This document shows positions 9,329 through 19,088 of a stretch of DNA of 54,122 nt, one piece after another. Under the pieces are notes generated by a model that saw only the letters and a program-made list of their open reading frames with translations, had not been told where the DNA came from and searched no databases. Positions within the stretch are counted from its first letter, which is position 1. Every line of letters begins with the position of its first letter. The translations under genes were made by a program, and so were the position numbers. Origin of the DNA: Nitrospinota bacterium (GTDB taxonomy: Bacteria; Nitrospinota_A; UBA7883). The stretch lies in the NCBI GenBank assembly GCA_029881335.1, contig JAOUMU010000006.1, positions 1-54,122 of the forward strand, written 5' to 3'.

Positions 9329-9688
9329 CTAGCGAATGTTCATCGAACCCCAGGTACGCAACCTGTTGGACATGCACTTGAGAATCTCCAACGAGAACTC
9401 TGGCCGTTCTTTTACCAGTTTCAGGAAACGGTCTCTGGATATCTCATAAAGCTTGGCGCCGTCCTTCCCGGCCCTGGCGGTGGCGAACCGTTTGTTCTCC
9501 TCGATCAACGCCATCTCCCCCAGTATCTCCCCTTGGGGAATCATGGCGAAGAGCCGTTGATTGTGATAAAGATGTACGCTTCCCTTTTGTACAATGAAGC
9601 ACTTGTCACCCCAATCACCCTGGGCGAAAAGTTGTTCGCCCGGTTTCAGATCCCTCTCCGGCGCCATTACCGTGTACATTTTGAACAT
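9329..9688 (-). CDS. Stand-alone cyclic nucleotide-binding (CRP-like) domain protein
   Basis: A 119-residue single-domain protein with a cNMP-binding beta-roll (LKPGEQLFAQGDWGDKCFIVQKG) and the phosphate-binding cassette LGEMALIEENKRFATA, which retains the Gly-Glu and the phosphate-contacting Arg. It has no helix-turn-helix, so it is not a transcription factor by itself; such proteins act as regulatory subunits. The ATG at 9688 has GGAGG ten bases upstream; an ATG at 9709 is possible but less well supported. It lies upstream of the histidine kinase gene end on the same strand, but 56 bp separate it from the window's first sensor kinase, so co-transcription is uncertain. Confidence 0.82.
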   Translation of the reverse strand: MFKMYTVMAPERDLKPGEQLFAQGDWGDKCFIVQKGSVHLYHNQRLFAMIPQGEILGEMALIEENKRFATARAGKDGAKLYEISRDRFLKLVKERPEFSLEILKCMSNRLRTWGSMNIR

Positions 9689-9765
9689 GATTCCCAGCCT
9701 CCATGGCATAAATGTTAACGGTTATCGCCAGTCGACGCAATAAATAACCGTCTCCTATCAATACA

Positions 9766-11307
9766 CTATTGATCTTGATGGGGTTCCGATGATCCTTTCT
9801 CCCGGATGATCAGGGGGCTGACCTGAATGGTGACAGTGAACACCGCCCCCCCCTCTTCCCTGTTGCGCACCATGATGGCGCCCTCATGCAGGGTCACCAG
9901 TTGTTTTACCAGAAACAACCCCACACCCAGCCCTTCGGATTTGCGGCTCAACCCTCCATCTCCCTGTCGGAACAGGTCGAAGGCCACCTCCTCTAATAAC
10001 CCATTTTCACCAAAACCCTTTCCCCGGTCCGCCACTATGATTATCATGCTGGTGTCGTTATGGGATACGCGCAGGTCCACCTGACCCCCGGGTGGGGAAA
10101 ACTTGAGCGCGTTGCTCAAAAGCTCCAGCAGGATGCCTCGGAGCACGTCGTAATCCAGCAGTACGTTTGCGGATTCCGCCTCTATCCGGCAGTCAATGTT
10201 GACTTTTTTTCCATTCCTCTTCTCCGTGAACTCATCCACGACCTCCGTGACCAGGTCGCGAATGTTGACAGGATTCAGTTCCAGCTGGCGTTGTTCCGAC
10301 ATCAATGTGGACAGGGAAGTGAGCTTTTCCAGGTTATCGAAAAGTTCTGTGGCTCTGCTCCTGATAATTCCCACCATTCTGGCGCTGGCTTCCCCGCCGG
10401 AGTTCTGTTTTTCCAGGATTTCGGAGAAACCGATAATGTGGTGCAACGGTGTGCGAAGTTCGTGTTGGAGCAGATTCAAAAAATCGGTTTTCAGTTTATC
10501 GGAGGATCTGGACAGGGCAACCTCGTTCCGGAGTTTTTTCAGGCTTTTCTCCGCCAGGCTTTCCAGCATAGTCATCCGCCTGGAGATTACTTCCTGCTTA
10601 TCCTTCACCTGTTCGCTCAGCAGGCGCAGATGGTCGGTGAGAAGACGAAGCGTATCGTCCTGGGGAGGGTCGAATATGAGCAAATCATCACCCATCTTAT
10701 GGTTTCGTACCCTCTCCGCGATTTCCAGCACTTCCTGCTCCACCCGATTTTTACGATCCACCAGTGGCCGCAGAAACAGGGGGAGAAAGACTAAAGTTAT
10801 AATCTTGCCTGCCTCCAGTGGCCATTGGGGGGCCGGACCCACCTCTCCCCTTCCGGTGAGCAGGTAAAGCGCCAGGAAGGATGAGTAGACGCCGGTGGAT
10901 AGAAGGATGGCGTATGCCGCGAATTTGTTGGTGAATCTGGCGGTGGCCTCCATCGGCACCATCAGGAAGCCGAAGAAGATAGGGGAGAAGGGAAAGTTAT
11001 CGAGCCATACCCCAAAACCTGTGGCCACGCAATCGAGGGTGGTGAGGAAATAGATCCGCGTCTCACTTTGGGCGGCGCGCCGCATATAGAAATAAGCCGC
11101 CGCTTGGCCGGAGTAGTACACCGCCGCTAGAATCCCCACAGGGAGTAACGCCTCCACTCCTCCTGCGTGCCGCACAGCTACCAGCCATAGAATACAGGCG
11201 GTTGAAAGAAACAACCTGCTTTTCAGCTGCTCCGGTTCGTTTGCCTTTTTCCCGGCGCCAGCGAGAGCTGCGGCGTCGTAGGGCTTCCCCCCCGCGCGAA
11301 TGTCCAT
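9766..11307 (-). CDS. Membrane sensor histidine kinase
   Basis: A 513-residue sensor kinase. The N-terminal half holds about five to six membrane helices (residues 30-180) with no obvious periplasmic sensor domain, so it probably senses in or near the membrane. A coiled coil (about 185-275) leads to HisKA with the phospho-acceptor H282 in LLQHELRTPLHHI, then HATPase_c with the N box (LLELLSNALKFS), G1 (ADRGKGFG) and G2 (GLGVGLFLVKQL). No response regulator is adjacent, so it is an orphan kinase. It is divergent from gatB; the 135-bp gap should carry both promoters. Confidence 0.9.
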   Translation of the reverse strand: MDIRAGGKPYDAAALAGAGKKANEPEQLKSRLFLSTACILWLVAVRHAGGVEALLPVGILAAVYYSGQAAAYFYMRRAAQSETRIYFLTTLDCVATGFGVWLDNFPFSPIFFGFLMVPMEATARFTNKFAAYAILLSTGVYSSFLALYLLTGRGEVGPAPQWPLEAGKIITLVFLPLFLRPLVDRKNRVEQEVLEIAERVRNHKMGDDLLIFDPPQDDTLRLLTDHLRLLSEQVKDKQEVISRRMTMLESLAEKSLKKLRNEVALSRSSDKLKTDFLNLLQHELRTPLHHIIGFSEILEKQNSGGEASARMVGIIRSRATELFDNLEKLTSLSTLMSEQRQLELNPVNIRDLVTEVVDEFTEKRNGKKVNIDCRIEAESANVLLDYDVLRGILLELLSNALKFSPPGGQVDLRVSHNDTSMIIIVADRGKGFGENGLLEEVAFDLFRQGDGGLSRKSEGLGVGLFLVKQLVTLHEGAIMVRNREEGGAVFTVTIQVSPLIIREKGSSEPHQDQ

Positions 11308-11442
11308 AAAGTTCTCTTGCGAATTGCCAAACCAGGTGGAATCTCATATATACTAACTCAACTGAAATTTGAATTGTCATGAAATCGGCCAAAAACGGCG
11401 CTGGCGCAAATCCGCGCTCTGGTCGGCCACACAAGGGATAAT

Positions 11443-12879
11443 ATGGAATACGAAGCGGTAATTGGACTGGAGACACATGTCCAGCTTTCCACTAAATCAA
11501 AAATATTCTGCTCCTGCTCTACCAGGTTCGGCTCGGAGCCGAACGCTAATACATGCCCCGTGTGCTTGGGGATGCCAGGCTCGCTGCCTGTGCTCAACCG
11601 CGAAGTGGTTCACCGCGCCATAAAGGTGGGGCTGGCCGTGGGTGGCAAGATCGCCGAATGGACCAAGTTCGACAGGAAGAACTATTTCTATCCCGATCTG
11701 CCGAAGGGGTACCAGATATCCCAATACGACCTGCCCATAGTGGTGGGCGGAAAGATGGATATCGTGGTGGAAGCGGGCCACAGGACCATCGGCCTGACCA
11801 GGATACATATGGAAGAGGACGCGGGAAAGCTGATCCATGGCGAGAATCTGGGCGATCCCTCGTCCAGCTATGTGGATCTGAACAGGGCAGGAGTTCCACT
11901 GCTGGAGATTGTTTCTGAGCCTGATATCCGCTCCTCCGAGGAGGCGCGGCGCTACATGGACAAGCTGAAAACCATTCTGCAATACCTGGAGGTCTCCGAC
12001 TGCAACATGGAGGAGGGCTCCCTGCGTTGCGACGCCAACGTATCCGTCCGCCCGGTGGGTCAAAAGGAATTCGGCGCCCGAACGGAAGTCAAAAACGTAA
12101 ATTCCTTCCGCTTTTTGCAAAAGGCTATAGACTTCGAGATCAAGCGCCAATGCGCCTTGCTGGAGGAGGGAGGCTCGGTGATCCAGGAGACTCGCCTGTA
12201 TGACGAAAAGAGCGACAGGACCATCTCCATGCGGAGCAAGGAGGAGGCTCACGACTATAGATATTTCCCAGATCCGGACCTGGCCCCCATGGTCGTCGGT
12301 GATGAATGGGTGGAAGAAGTCCGCGCCGCGATGCCGGAGCTGCCGGACGCGAAAGCGCGGAGGTTCATGTCGGACTACGGCTTGCCGGAGTATGACGCCC
12401 TGGTGCTGTGCGCCGCCCGCGCCACCGCCGATTATTTCGAGGGGGCGGCCAGGGGCGCCAAGAGCCCAAAGGTGGTGTCCAACTGGGTGATGGGTGAAGT
12501 TCTGCGGGTGGTGAAGGAAAAAGGAGCGACGCCGGATACCATTCCCGTGACACCGGCCATGCTGGGCAAGATGGTTGGGATGATAGAGTCTGGCGCCATC
12601 AGCGGAAAGATCGCGAAAGCCGTTTTCGAGGATATGGCCACCTCCGGCAAGGATCCGGAAATGGTGGTGGAGGAAAAGGGGCTTGCCCAGATCACCGATA
12701 CTTCATCCATCGAGGCGGAAGTGGACAAAATACTGGCCGCCAACCCCTCTCAGGTGGCCGACTACAAGGCTGGCAAGGAGAAGCTGATCGGGTTTTTTGT
12801 CGGGCAGGTGATGCGAGCAACCCGAGGCACGGCCAGCCCTGACATGTTGAATAAAATACTGAAGGAAAAATTGAAGTAA
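11443..12879 (+). CDS. gatB: Aspartyl/glutamyl-tRNA(Asn/Gln) amidotransferase subunit B
   Basis: A 478-residue GatB of normal length. It begins with [15 protein letters not shown] and has the family signatures [24 protein letters not shown], the [15 protein letters not shown] metal/tRNA region and a C-terminal YqeY-like tail ([21 protein letters not shown]). GatCAB transamidates misacylated Glu-tRNA(Gln) and/or Asp-tRNA(Asn). The organism therefore probably lacks one of the direct synthetases. gatA and gatC are not in the window. The ATG has AAGGGAT upstream. rsgA starts 10 bp after the stop and is likely co-transcribed. Confidence 0.97.
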   Translation: MEYEAVIGLETHVQLSTKSKIFCSCSTRFGSEPNANTCPVCLGMPGSLPVLNREVVHRAIKVGLAVGGKIAEWTKFDRKNYFYPDLPKGYQISQYDLPIVVGGKMDIVVEAGHRTIGLTRIHMEEDAGKLIHGENLGDPSSSYVDLNRAGVPLLEIVSEPDIRSSEEARRYMDKLKTILQYLEVSDCNMEEGSLRCDANVSVRPVGQKEFGARTEVKNVNSFRFLQKAIDFEIKRQCALLEEGGSVIQETRLYDEKSDRTISMRSKEEAHDYRYFPDPDLAPMVVGDEWVEEVRAAMPELPDAKARRFMSDYGLPEYDALVLCAARATADYFEGAARGAKSPKVVSNWVMGEVLRVVKEKGATPDTIPVTPAMLGKMVGMIESGAISGKIAKAVFEDMATSGKDPEMVVEEKGLAQITDTSSIEAEVDKILAANPSQVADYKAGKEKLIGFFVGQVMRATRGTASPDMLNKILKEKLK

Positions 12880-12889
12880 CCGTAACCTT

Positions 12890-13834
12890 ATGACCCTCCC
12901 CCCCAACAATCCCCTGGCCTCCATCCTCCCCTTTGATCCGGAAGGCCGACAGGTGGGGCGTGTCATTGCCCACCATGGCAAGGTGGTGCGGATCGTGTCC
13001 ACCGAAGGAGAGGTGGAATGCAAAAAGCCCCACCGCCAGGAGTGGGTGGTGGGGGACCTGATTCTGTTCGAGAAGGGACGTCCGCGGACGCTATTACCCC
13101 GCGCCAGCGAACTGGCCCGCAAAAGCCCGGGTGGGGGGGAGGATGTGTTGGCGGCGAATATTGACCTGATGTTGATCGTAACCGCTGTGGGCGAATTGTT
13201 CAAAAAACCGCTGATCGACAGGTTCCTTGTGGCCGCGGCCCATGCCGGAGTCGATTCGCTGATCGCGCTGAACAAAACGGACTTGCCCGGCGCCGAAAAT
13301 GATATTGAAGCTCTGGCCGAGTACAGTTACCACGATTTTCATGTTATCGCTCTCTCCGCGGTTTCCGGCCTGGGGATGGAAAAGCTGGCTGCGGCGCTGG
13401 GCGGAAAGCTGTCTGTCATGGTTGGGCAATCTGGCGTGGGAAAGACATCCATCCTCAACCGGCTGATTCCCGACATGAACCGAAAGATCGGCGGCCTGAG
13501 CCGGGCCACCGGCAAGGGAAAGCACACCACCTCCATGTCACTGACGGTTCCCTTGCCCGATGGCGGCGCGGTGATAGATTCTCCTGGTATCCGCCAGTTC
13601 GCCCCCACGGGGCTGGAGCCGGATGATCTGGCGCGTCATTTCCCCGGGCTGGAAAACCTGGTGGGGGGGTGCAAGTTCCGCGACTGTACGCACGAATCCG
13701 AGCCGGTATGCGCCGTGAAGGCCGCCGTGGAAGAGGGGAAGCTGTCCGGCGAGCGGTACGAAAGCTACCTTAGGATATTGGAGTCTATCCGCGATGGCCG
13801 GGAGCAGGACTGGTGGCGCAGGCCGGAGAAGTGA
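12890..13834 (+). CDS. rsgA: Ribosome biogenesis GTPase RsgA (YjeQ/EngC)
   Basis: A 314-residue circularly permuted GTPase that checks late 30S subunit assembly. In order: an OB-fold (about residues 20-75), G4 (NKTD), G5 (SAVSG), G1/P-loop (GQSGVGKTS), G3 (DSPGIRQF), and a C-terminal zinc knuckle CKFRDCTHESEPVC. All nucleotide-binding and zinc residues are intact. The order G4-G5-G1-G3 is diagnostic of this family. It follows gatB by 10 bp and ends 16 bp before the convergent hybrid kinase. Confidence 0.96.
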   Translation: MTLPPNNPLASILPFDPEGRQVGRVIAHHGKVVRIVSTEGEVECKKPHRQEWVVGDLILFEKGRPRTLLPRASELARKSPGGGEDVLAANIDLMLIVTAVGELFKKPLIDRFLVAAAHAGVDSLIALNKTDLPGAENDIEALAEYSYHDFHVIALSAVSGLGMEKLAAALGGKLSVMVGQSGVGKTSILNRLIPDMNRKIGGLSRATGKGKHTTSMSLTVPLPDGGAVIDSPGIRQFAPTGLEPDDLARHFPGLENLVGGCKFRDCTHESEPVCAVKAAVEEGKLSGERYESYLRILESIRDGREQDWWRRPEK

Positions 13835-13850
13835 GCCCTTGGGGGAAGGA

Positions 13851-16304
13851 TCACTGCTTCGGCAGCAACGGCATAAGCCTGCTGATCAGTTGTTCAGGAT
13901 CCACAGGCTTTGCCAGGATGCAAAGGGCCCCCAGACCCAACGCGTTGCGCTCCAGTTCCTGGTCTTTTTCCATAACGCCATAACCGGAAGTGGCCACGAT
14001 TACCGGGATATCCTTGGTTACCGGATCGCTTTTTATCTGGTTCAAAAGCTCCATCCCGGTCATTACAGGCATCTCCACATCTGTAATAATAACGGCGGGC
14101 CTGGCGAATTTGAGTATCGCCAAGGCGGCCTCGCCATCCCCCGCCTCTATAATGGGTATGTTGACCGCCTGCATGATAGTCTCCTTGATCATATCCCTTT
14201 GGATATCCTGATCGTCCACCAGCAACGCCACATGCTGGGCGATGGGGAAGGTGACGTGGAACCTGCTGCCACCCCCTTCGGCTGGTTGGTAGGAAATATT
14301 GCCGCCATGGGCGTTCATTATCTCATGGCAATATGGCAGCCCCAACCCGGCCCCCTTTTCCCCCGCGGTGCCTGGGGTGGAGGTCTTGACCTCGTGGCGA
14401 AACAGGTTTTCCAGCAGCCCTTCCTCCACTCCCTTGCCGTTATCGGAAAAGACCAGTGAGCTTTTTTGCGCATCATCCATGGCCACCTTCATCCGTCCTC
14501 CCGAATGAGTGAACTTTATGGCATTGGAGATAAGGTTTGAAAATACCTCAACGGCCAGATCCCGGTCCGCCAGCAGTTGCATGTCGTTAGGTGTTTCGTT
14601 GATGATCTCGATTTTCTTTTCCGTCGCTTGCCGCCCCAGGCTGGCGGCCGCCTCTTCCACCGCGTCCCTGGCGGGGAAGAGTGTCAGGATAGGCGTAAGC
14701 CTGCCGGACTTGAGGCGGGTGATATTAAGAAGCTGGTCTATCATGCGCAGCATCCTCTCCGCTGCGTTGGCCGACCTGCGGATGAAGTCATCCCTTTTGC
14801 CGGATTCAAAATGGGGATTTTCCAGTAACGCGTTCTGGAAACCCTGGATGGCGCCCACCGGGGCTCGCAGATCGTGAGAGACCAGCGCCAGGAACTTTTC
14901 CTTCAGCGCGGTAGCCGCTTCGGCGGCGTCCTTTGCGTTTTTCAGCTCCACGGTGCGCTCCTCCACCTTCGCTTCCAGCTGCATCTTCGACTCAAACAGG
15001 GCGCGTCTGGATTCCCACTCGGCGTCTTCCTTCTCCAGCCGCAGGATCTTGATCTTGTCCGCCAAAGCGAGCGAGAGGAGTATGGCGTCGATCACCAGGC
15101 CCATCTCCATGGAGCGCTGGGAAATGATGCTGGAAGGGTACAGCCCCATGACAGATCCCATGGTAAAGAGTATCCCGAACATGGAAAAGGACCATGCCAG
15201 GACGAAGAACCTGGCGGCGCGGACATTGTTCCTGTACGCCATCACGCCGATGATGGCCTGCATCAGGGGAAACACCATCGCAAGGGCCGTGCAGCTGAAG
15301 CTTATGAAGAACTGGCTTTGCATGGCGAATCCTGATGCCACCGACAGAAGGATGAAACCCTGGAAAAAGGTGAGGAATTTATGGGTGCTCGGCAGGGTTT
15401 TGAATGTTCCCAAAAACCGCTTGGCGAAAACTATGGCTAAGAACATGGAAGTGTGCCCCGTGGCGAAAAGGATCAGAGACTGGAACCTGGGGCTGTCCGG
15501 CCAGAAATATTGGAAGGAGCTGCCGGAGTAGGTGAATATCATGAACAGCAGGGAGGATATGTATATCACATAGTAGAGATAATTCTTGTCCCTAAGAGCG
15601 AAAAAGAGAAAGAAATTGTAGAATAACACCGCCAGCAAACAGCCGTATATCACGCCGAAATACATGGCGAATCCCAGATTGTGGATGTCGAACGTCTTCT
15701 CTTTCCACAATGTCATGGGGAGCTGGATGGGGTCTTCGCTCTTTACGCGCAGAAGCAGAAGCACTCTCTCGCCCGGCTCCAGATCCACTTTGAAAATAAA
15801 ACGGGGATTTGCCACCTCCCGGTGAAAAAAAGGGTACATTTCTCCTGAATGCCTGGTCTGCATATCGCCGTTGCTCCGGACAACTGTCAGGTCCAGTTGG
15901 TCGATCCAGCTAGATATCTGTTGTAGGATCATCGGCTGAGGGGCCGCCGTGTCGTTGACTACTTCGACGCGAATCCAGATGGTGGAATTGGTAAAACCCA
16001 GATTTGGCACATCGGATTCCAGCGAAGAGAAATGAGCGCTGTGTGGAACAACCAAAGCTTCGCTGGCGGTGATGGTTCCGCTGGGGTCCTTCATGATGTC
16101 CGCATAGGTCCCCACCATGTAATGGTCGTTGATATCGTTGATCTTAAGGATCGGGGCGGATGACGCGGAGGTTGGGAGGAAGAGGATGAACAATAGATAC
16201 GAAATATGGCGCCTTCCCACAAGAATCCCTCGCATAACGTGTATCAACAGTAAGTACCAAGCGCGGATAAATACTATCATTTTTTTCAGGGTGGCAAGTA
16301 ACAT
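13851..16304 (-). CDS. 7TMR-DISM hybrid histidine kinase with C-terminal receiver
   Basis: About 817 residues. After an N-terminal signal/anchor come a periplasmic 7TMR-DISM extracellular (beta-sandwich) domain (about 50-200), a seven-helix membrane block (about 210-415), a coiled coil, HisKA with H477 in LVSHDLRAPVGAI, HATPase_c (NLISNAIKFTHS, DNGKGV, GAGLGLPYC) and a REC domain with the phospho-acceptor in IITDVEMPVMTG. Such proteins sense external ligands, often carbohydrate-like, and pass phosphate to a REC domain for onward relay; no Hpt or partner is encoded nearby. I chose the ATG at 16304 because GGGGGAGGGGAAA precedes it. Longer in-frame starts would overlap the divergent TonB-like gene. 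Confidence 0.9.
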   Translation of the reverse strand: MLLATLKKMIVFIRAWYLLLIHVMRGILVGRRHISYLLFILFLPTSASSAPILKINDINDHYMVGTYADIMKDPSGTITASEALVVPHSAHFSSLESDVPNLGFTNSTIWIRVEVVNDTAAPQPMILQQISSWIDQLDLTVVRSNGDMQTRHSGEMYPFFHREVANPRFIFKVDLEPGERVLLLLRVKSEDPIQLPMTLWKEKTFDIHNLGFAMYFGVIYGCLLAVLFYNFFLFFALRDKNYLYYVIYISSLLFMIFTYSGSSFQYFWPDSPRFQSLILFATGHTSMFLAIVFAKRFLGTFKTLPSTHKFLTFFQGFILLSVASGFAMQSQFFISFSCTALAMVFPLMQAIIGVMAYRNNVRAARFFVLAWSFSMFGILFTMGSVMGLYPSSIISQRSMEMGLVIDAILLSLALADKIKILRLEKEDAEWESRRALFESKMQLEAKVEERTVELKNAKDAAEAATALKEKFLALVSHDLRAPVGAIQGFQNALLENPHFESGKRDDFIRRSANAAERMLRMIDQLLNITRLKSGRLTPILTLFPARDAVEEAAASLGRQATEKKIEIINETPNDMQLLADRDLAVEVFSNLISNAIKFTHSGGRMKVAMDDAQKSSLVFSDNGKGVEEGLLENLFRHEVKTSTPGTAGEKGAGLGLPYCHEIMNAHGGNISYQPAEGGGSRFHVTFPIAQHVALLVDDQDIQRDMIKETIMQAVNIPIIEAGDGEAALAILKFARPAVIITDVEMPVMTGMELLNQIKSDPVTKDIPVIVATSGYGVMEKDQELERNALGLGALCILAKPVDPEQLISRLMPLLPKQ

Positions 16305-16362
16305 TTTCCCCTCCCCCGGTGATATAGCCGATGACCGCCACCTTTCCGCCCGGGGGCCGGCG

Positions 16363-16371
16363 TGATATAAT
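16363..16371 (+). promoter_or_regulatory. Extended -10 promoter of the TonB-like gene
   Basis: TGATATAAT is a perfect extended -10 element (TG-n-TATAAT). It ends six bases before the ATG at 16378, so the predicted start of transcription falls on or next to the A of the start codon. No Shine-Dalgarno lies between. No good -35 box is seen, as expected for an extended -10 promoter. This suggests a leaderless mRNA. Confidence 0.5.
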
Positions 16372-16377
16372 CGGTCC

Positions 16378-17391
16378 ATGAGCAGGCCCCTTAAAAAATT
16401 TCTGTTATATTCAGCGGCGGCCCACATGGTTTTTTCCGTGTTGGCCGGCTTTTTCATCATTCAGGCCGACGCCACGCCCGCGCCTATCAGGGTTACGCTG
16501 TTGAGGGCCACAAATCTCGATAACCAAACGCTTGACTCTGGAAGGATAATGGAGACCCCGGCGCCCCCCAGGGAGGAAAATCCCTCGGAGGCCGATATCC
16601 TGTCCCGGTGGGACGCCACCGCCCATAACCCGGAAAAGGGAAGGACCAACCGCGCGTCCCAGGATTCGATTCCCAGGGAGAGGGTGAGCCCGCCTGCGCC
16701 GTCGAAAGAAAAATCCAAAATAGAGATCACTCCCAAGAAGCCATCTCCGCCGCCTATGAACGTGGCCGCCATCCCTCCCGATAAATCAAAACCGACCCGG
16801 GCAAAGGAAAATGCCGTCAACGTTTTTTCCGAATCTGAGTCGAAGAAAAAACTGGAGACGCAGGCGGAACGCTTTTACGAAAAGGGGAAGGAATCTGAAT
16901 TGGAGAAGCGCGCCGCAGTCAGTTCCGCTGTCACGGATAATCCGGGCAAACCGAGGGAGGAGCCGGAGCGGCTCTCCGGGATGGATGGCGCCCGGAGCTC
17001 CGATATGGAAAATTACGCTTCCACCGCCACCGGAGACATCGTGGATATGGGGGACGAGGCCGTGGTCTCTTTCAACACCCGCGCGTTCGAATACGCCGAA
17101 TATTTTACGGGGATCAGGGCGGCGGTGGACCGGATGTGGGAGTATCCGGAGGAGGCGATATTGGGGGGATGGTCCGGCAAGGTGCGGGTGGTGTTCACAC
17201 TGGCTGAAGATGGGCAGTTGCAGGGTGTGCGAGTGCTCAAATCCGCCGGGTACAAGGCGCTGGACGATTCGGCGCGAATGGCGCTGATAGCCGCCGGTCC
17301 CTATGCTCCTTTCCCTTCCGGGCTGGACAAGAAACGTATCCATGTGGTGGCGGAATTCGCCTATCAACCCTCGTTCCATGCGCTAAGGTAG
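16378..17391 (+). CDS. TonB-like energy transducer / TonB C-terminal domain protein
   Basis: A 337-residue protein with an N-terminal membrane anchor (FLLYSAAAHMVFSVLAGFFII), a long charged, Pro/Lys/Glu-rich periplasmic spacer (about residues 55-230) and a C-terminal TonB domain (IRAAVDRMWEYPEEAI, GKVRVVFTLAEDGQLQGVRVLKSAGYKALDDSA). TonB couples the ExbB/ExbD proton-driven motor to outer-membrane receptors. No exbB, exbD or TonB-dependent receptor lies in the window, so a TonB-like role is inferred from the fold; TolA-like or orphan TonB-domain roles are possible. It is divergent from the hybrid kinase by 73 bp. Confidence 0.85.
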   Translation: MSRPLKKFLLYSAAAHMVFSVLAGFFIIQADATPAPIRVTLLRATNLDNQTLDSGRIMETPAPPREENPSEADILSRWDATAHNPEKGRTNRASQDSIPRERVSPPAPSKEKSKIEITPKKPSPPPMNVAAIPPDKSKPTRAKENAVNVFSESESKKKLETQAERFYEKGKESELEKRAAVSSAVTDNPGKPREEPERLSGMDGARSSDMENYASTATGDIVDMGDEAVVSFNTRAFEYAEYFTGIRAAVDRMWEYPEEAILGGWSGKVRVVFTLAEDGQLQGVRVLKSAGYKALDDSARMALIAAGPYAPFPSGLDKKRIHVVAEFAYQPSFHALR

Positions 17392-17556
17392 ACGCGAGAG
17401 GGTGGTTGTCTGTTTTTGAGCCACCAGGTTGGGATGGGGATTGCGCCCCAAATCCTGCCATCCCCCCCGCCGGGTCCGCCGCCAGAAGAGCGAGCGAATG
17501 TGAGCGCCATTTCTCCTATTCCTTATTGAAGCATATCCCGAGTGTTGTAAATTCTG

Positions 17557-17585
17557 TTGAGAAAACCGACGCGTATTTGTATACT
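17557..17585 (+). promoter_or_regulatory. Sigma70-type promoter of the arsR-like gene, with operator-like repeat
   Basis: TTGAGA (17557-17562) and TATACT (17580-17585) are separated by exactly 17 bp. A short inverted repeat, GACA-AC-TGTC (17588-17597), overlaps the expected start of transcription and could be the ArsR-type operator for autoregulation. The promoter is well formed; the operator is tentative. Confidence 0.55.
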
Positions 17586-17620
17586 TAGACAACTGTCGAA
17601 TAATAGCTAGGTAACCAGGG

Positions 17621-17929
17621 ATGATTAAAGCGCGAAAACTGGCCAAAATAATGAAGGCGCTCTCCAACGAAAACCGGCTGGCCTTGTATCTTGAGATCGC
17701 AAAACAGAAGGAATCGAACTTCGAGGCGCCTCGCTGCAACGTCAGCCACATCGTCAAGATGTTCCGGCTCACCGCCCCAACTATTTCGCATCACCTGAAG
17801 GAACTCGTCAACGCGGACCTGATCACCACTGAGAAGCAGGGGAGGTATCTGGTGGCCAGGATCAACATGGAGACCTTGGCAATGGTGACGAAAACGTTGT
17901 CCGGGATCGAAAACAAATGGGAGCGCTAG
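17621..17929 (+). CDS. ArsR-type winged-helix transcriptional regulator
   Basis: A 102-residue HTH_5/ArsR-fold repressor. It begins with a helix ALSNENRLALYLEIAKQ, has the recognition helix LTAPTISHHLKELVNADLI and the wing TEKQGRYLVARI. Only one Cys is present and the metal-binding ELCVCD motif of ArsR/SmtB metal sensors is missing, so it probably does not sense arsenite or cadmium. It lies 31 bp upstream of the secreted metallo-beta-lactamase-fold gene and likely controls it and itself. Confidence 0.88.
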   Translation: MIKARKLAKIMKALSNENRLALYLEIAKQKESNFEAPRCNVSHIVKMFRLTAPTISHHLKELVNADLITTEKQGRYLVARINMETLAMVTKTLSGIENKWER

Positions 17930-17960
17930 GAATGGCGAATCCGGGATGGCGTAATTGAAT

Positions 17961-19088
17961 ATGGGAAAGGTAAAACTAATGGTTTCATCCGCCTTTGCGA
18001 TTGCATTCACGGTTCTGGTTCTTACGGCTGTCCATGGCGCGACATCCGACGACAAGCAGAGTACGCGCATAAGAAGCTCTCCCCAATGGGAAGACGGCCG
18101 GTTTGTAAATCCGAACGGTCTGGAAGTAAAGTTGCTCAGTTGGGAGGCCTTGAGCGTGACCATCGATTATCTGCTGACTATACGCAAGCGCAAGGAAGCC
18201 CGCCCGGAAAAACCGGTTCCCACTGTCAAAATCGATCCAGCTGAATGGACAAATACCGATCCGAAACGGTTTGATTACGCCTGGCTTGGCCATGCAAGTG
18301 TCCTTGTTGCGCTGGAGGGGAAGATAATATTGATTGATCCTGTCTTCGAAAAGCGGGTGTCTGCGGTATCGTGGTACGGCCCCGAACGTTTCTTCCCTCC
18401 CCCTATGGATACCTCCACATTGCCGGTCATTGACGCGGTGGTCATCACGCATAGCCACTACGACCATCTTGAAGAGCCAACAATCAGGACACTGAGCAAG
18501 GCAAATACCATTTTCCTGGTCCCCCTCGGAATTGGGTCGATACTCCAGAAGTGGGGCGTAGATCCGGAAAGGATCACCGAGTTGGACTGGTGGGAGTCGT
18601 ACAAGCTGGATACAGTGACGTTTCATGCCACCCCCGCAATACATTCTTCCATGCGAGGGATTTGGGATTTCGCTCAACAGCTGTGGTGTTCATGGGCCAT
18701 CACGGGCGCCTATAGAAGGTTTTTCGTCAGTGGCGATTCCGGATATTACGAAGGATTCACCGAAGTGGGAAAGAGGCTTGGCCCATTCGATGCGGCGTTC
18801 CTTAAAATCGGATCCTACAGCGATGCTGGAGTGTGGCGAAAAGGGCATATGACACCGGAGGAGGCGATCCGGCAGGCGATGGATATCCGCGCTGAAATGG
18901 TTGTTCCATTACATTGGGCCACCTTCGATCTGGAGCTGTATGACTGGCACGATTCCATTGTACGTGCGGTGAAGGAAGCCGCGGCAAAGGATGTGACGCT
19001 GGTCACACCGATTCCGGGCCGAAAAATGTCGGGGGAACAGAGAGATGTCGATACCCGCTGGTGGAGGGATTTAATAACATCGAAATAG
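17961..19088 (+). CDS. Exported metallo-beta-lactamase-fold hydrolase (NAPE-PLD/UlaG-like)
   Basis: About 375 residues. A signal peptide (KLMVSSAFAIAFTVLVLTAVHG) is followed by an MBL-fold domain with LGHASVLVALEGKIILIDPVF and the metal motif THSHYDHLEEP. Later ligands appear in ISGDSGY-like VSGDSGYYEGF and VPLHWATFDLE. The arrangement resembles N-acylphosphatidylethanolamine phospholipase D/RomA-type and UlaG-type hydrolases, so a phosphodiester or lactone substrate is plausible. The start is uncertain: TTG 17955, ATG 17961 and ATG 17979 are in frame. I prefer 17961 because it gives a positively charged signal-peptide start. It is probably in one operon with the ArsR-type gene. Confidence 0.85.
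   Translation: MGKVKLMVSSAFAIAFTVLVLTAVHGATSDDKQSTRIRSSPQWEDGRFVNPNGLEVKLLSWEALSVTIDYLLTIRKRKEARPEKPVPTVKIDPAEWTNTDPKRFDYAWLGHASVLVALEGKIILIDPVFEKRVSAVSWYGPERFFPPPMDTSTLPVIDAVVITHSHYDHLEEPTIRTLSKANTIFLVPLGIGSILQKWGVDPERITELDWWESYKLDTVTFHATPAIHSSMRGIWDFAQQLWCSWAITGAYRRFFVSGDSGYYEGFTEVGKRLGPFDAAFLKIGSYSDAGVWRKGHMTPEEAIRQAMDIRAEMVVPLHWATFDLELYDWHDSIVRAVKEAAAKDVTLVTPIPGRKMSGEQRDVDTRWWRDLITSK

Noticed and set aside
16378-17391. Complete Ton system
   Set aside because: No exbB, exbD or TonB-dependent receptor gene is present in the window.
17621-17929. Arsenic-resistance regulator
   Set aside because: The metal-binding Cys motif is absent and no arsenic genes are adjacent.
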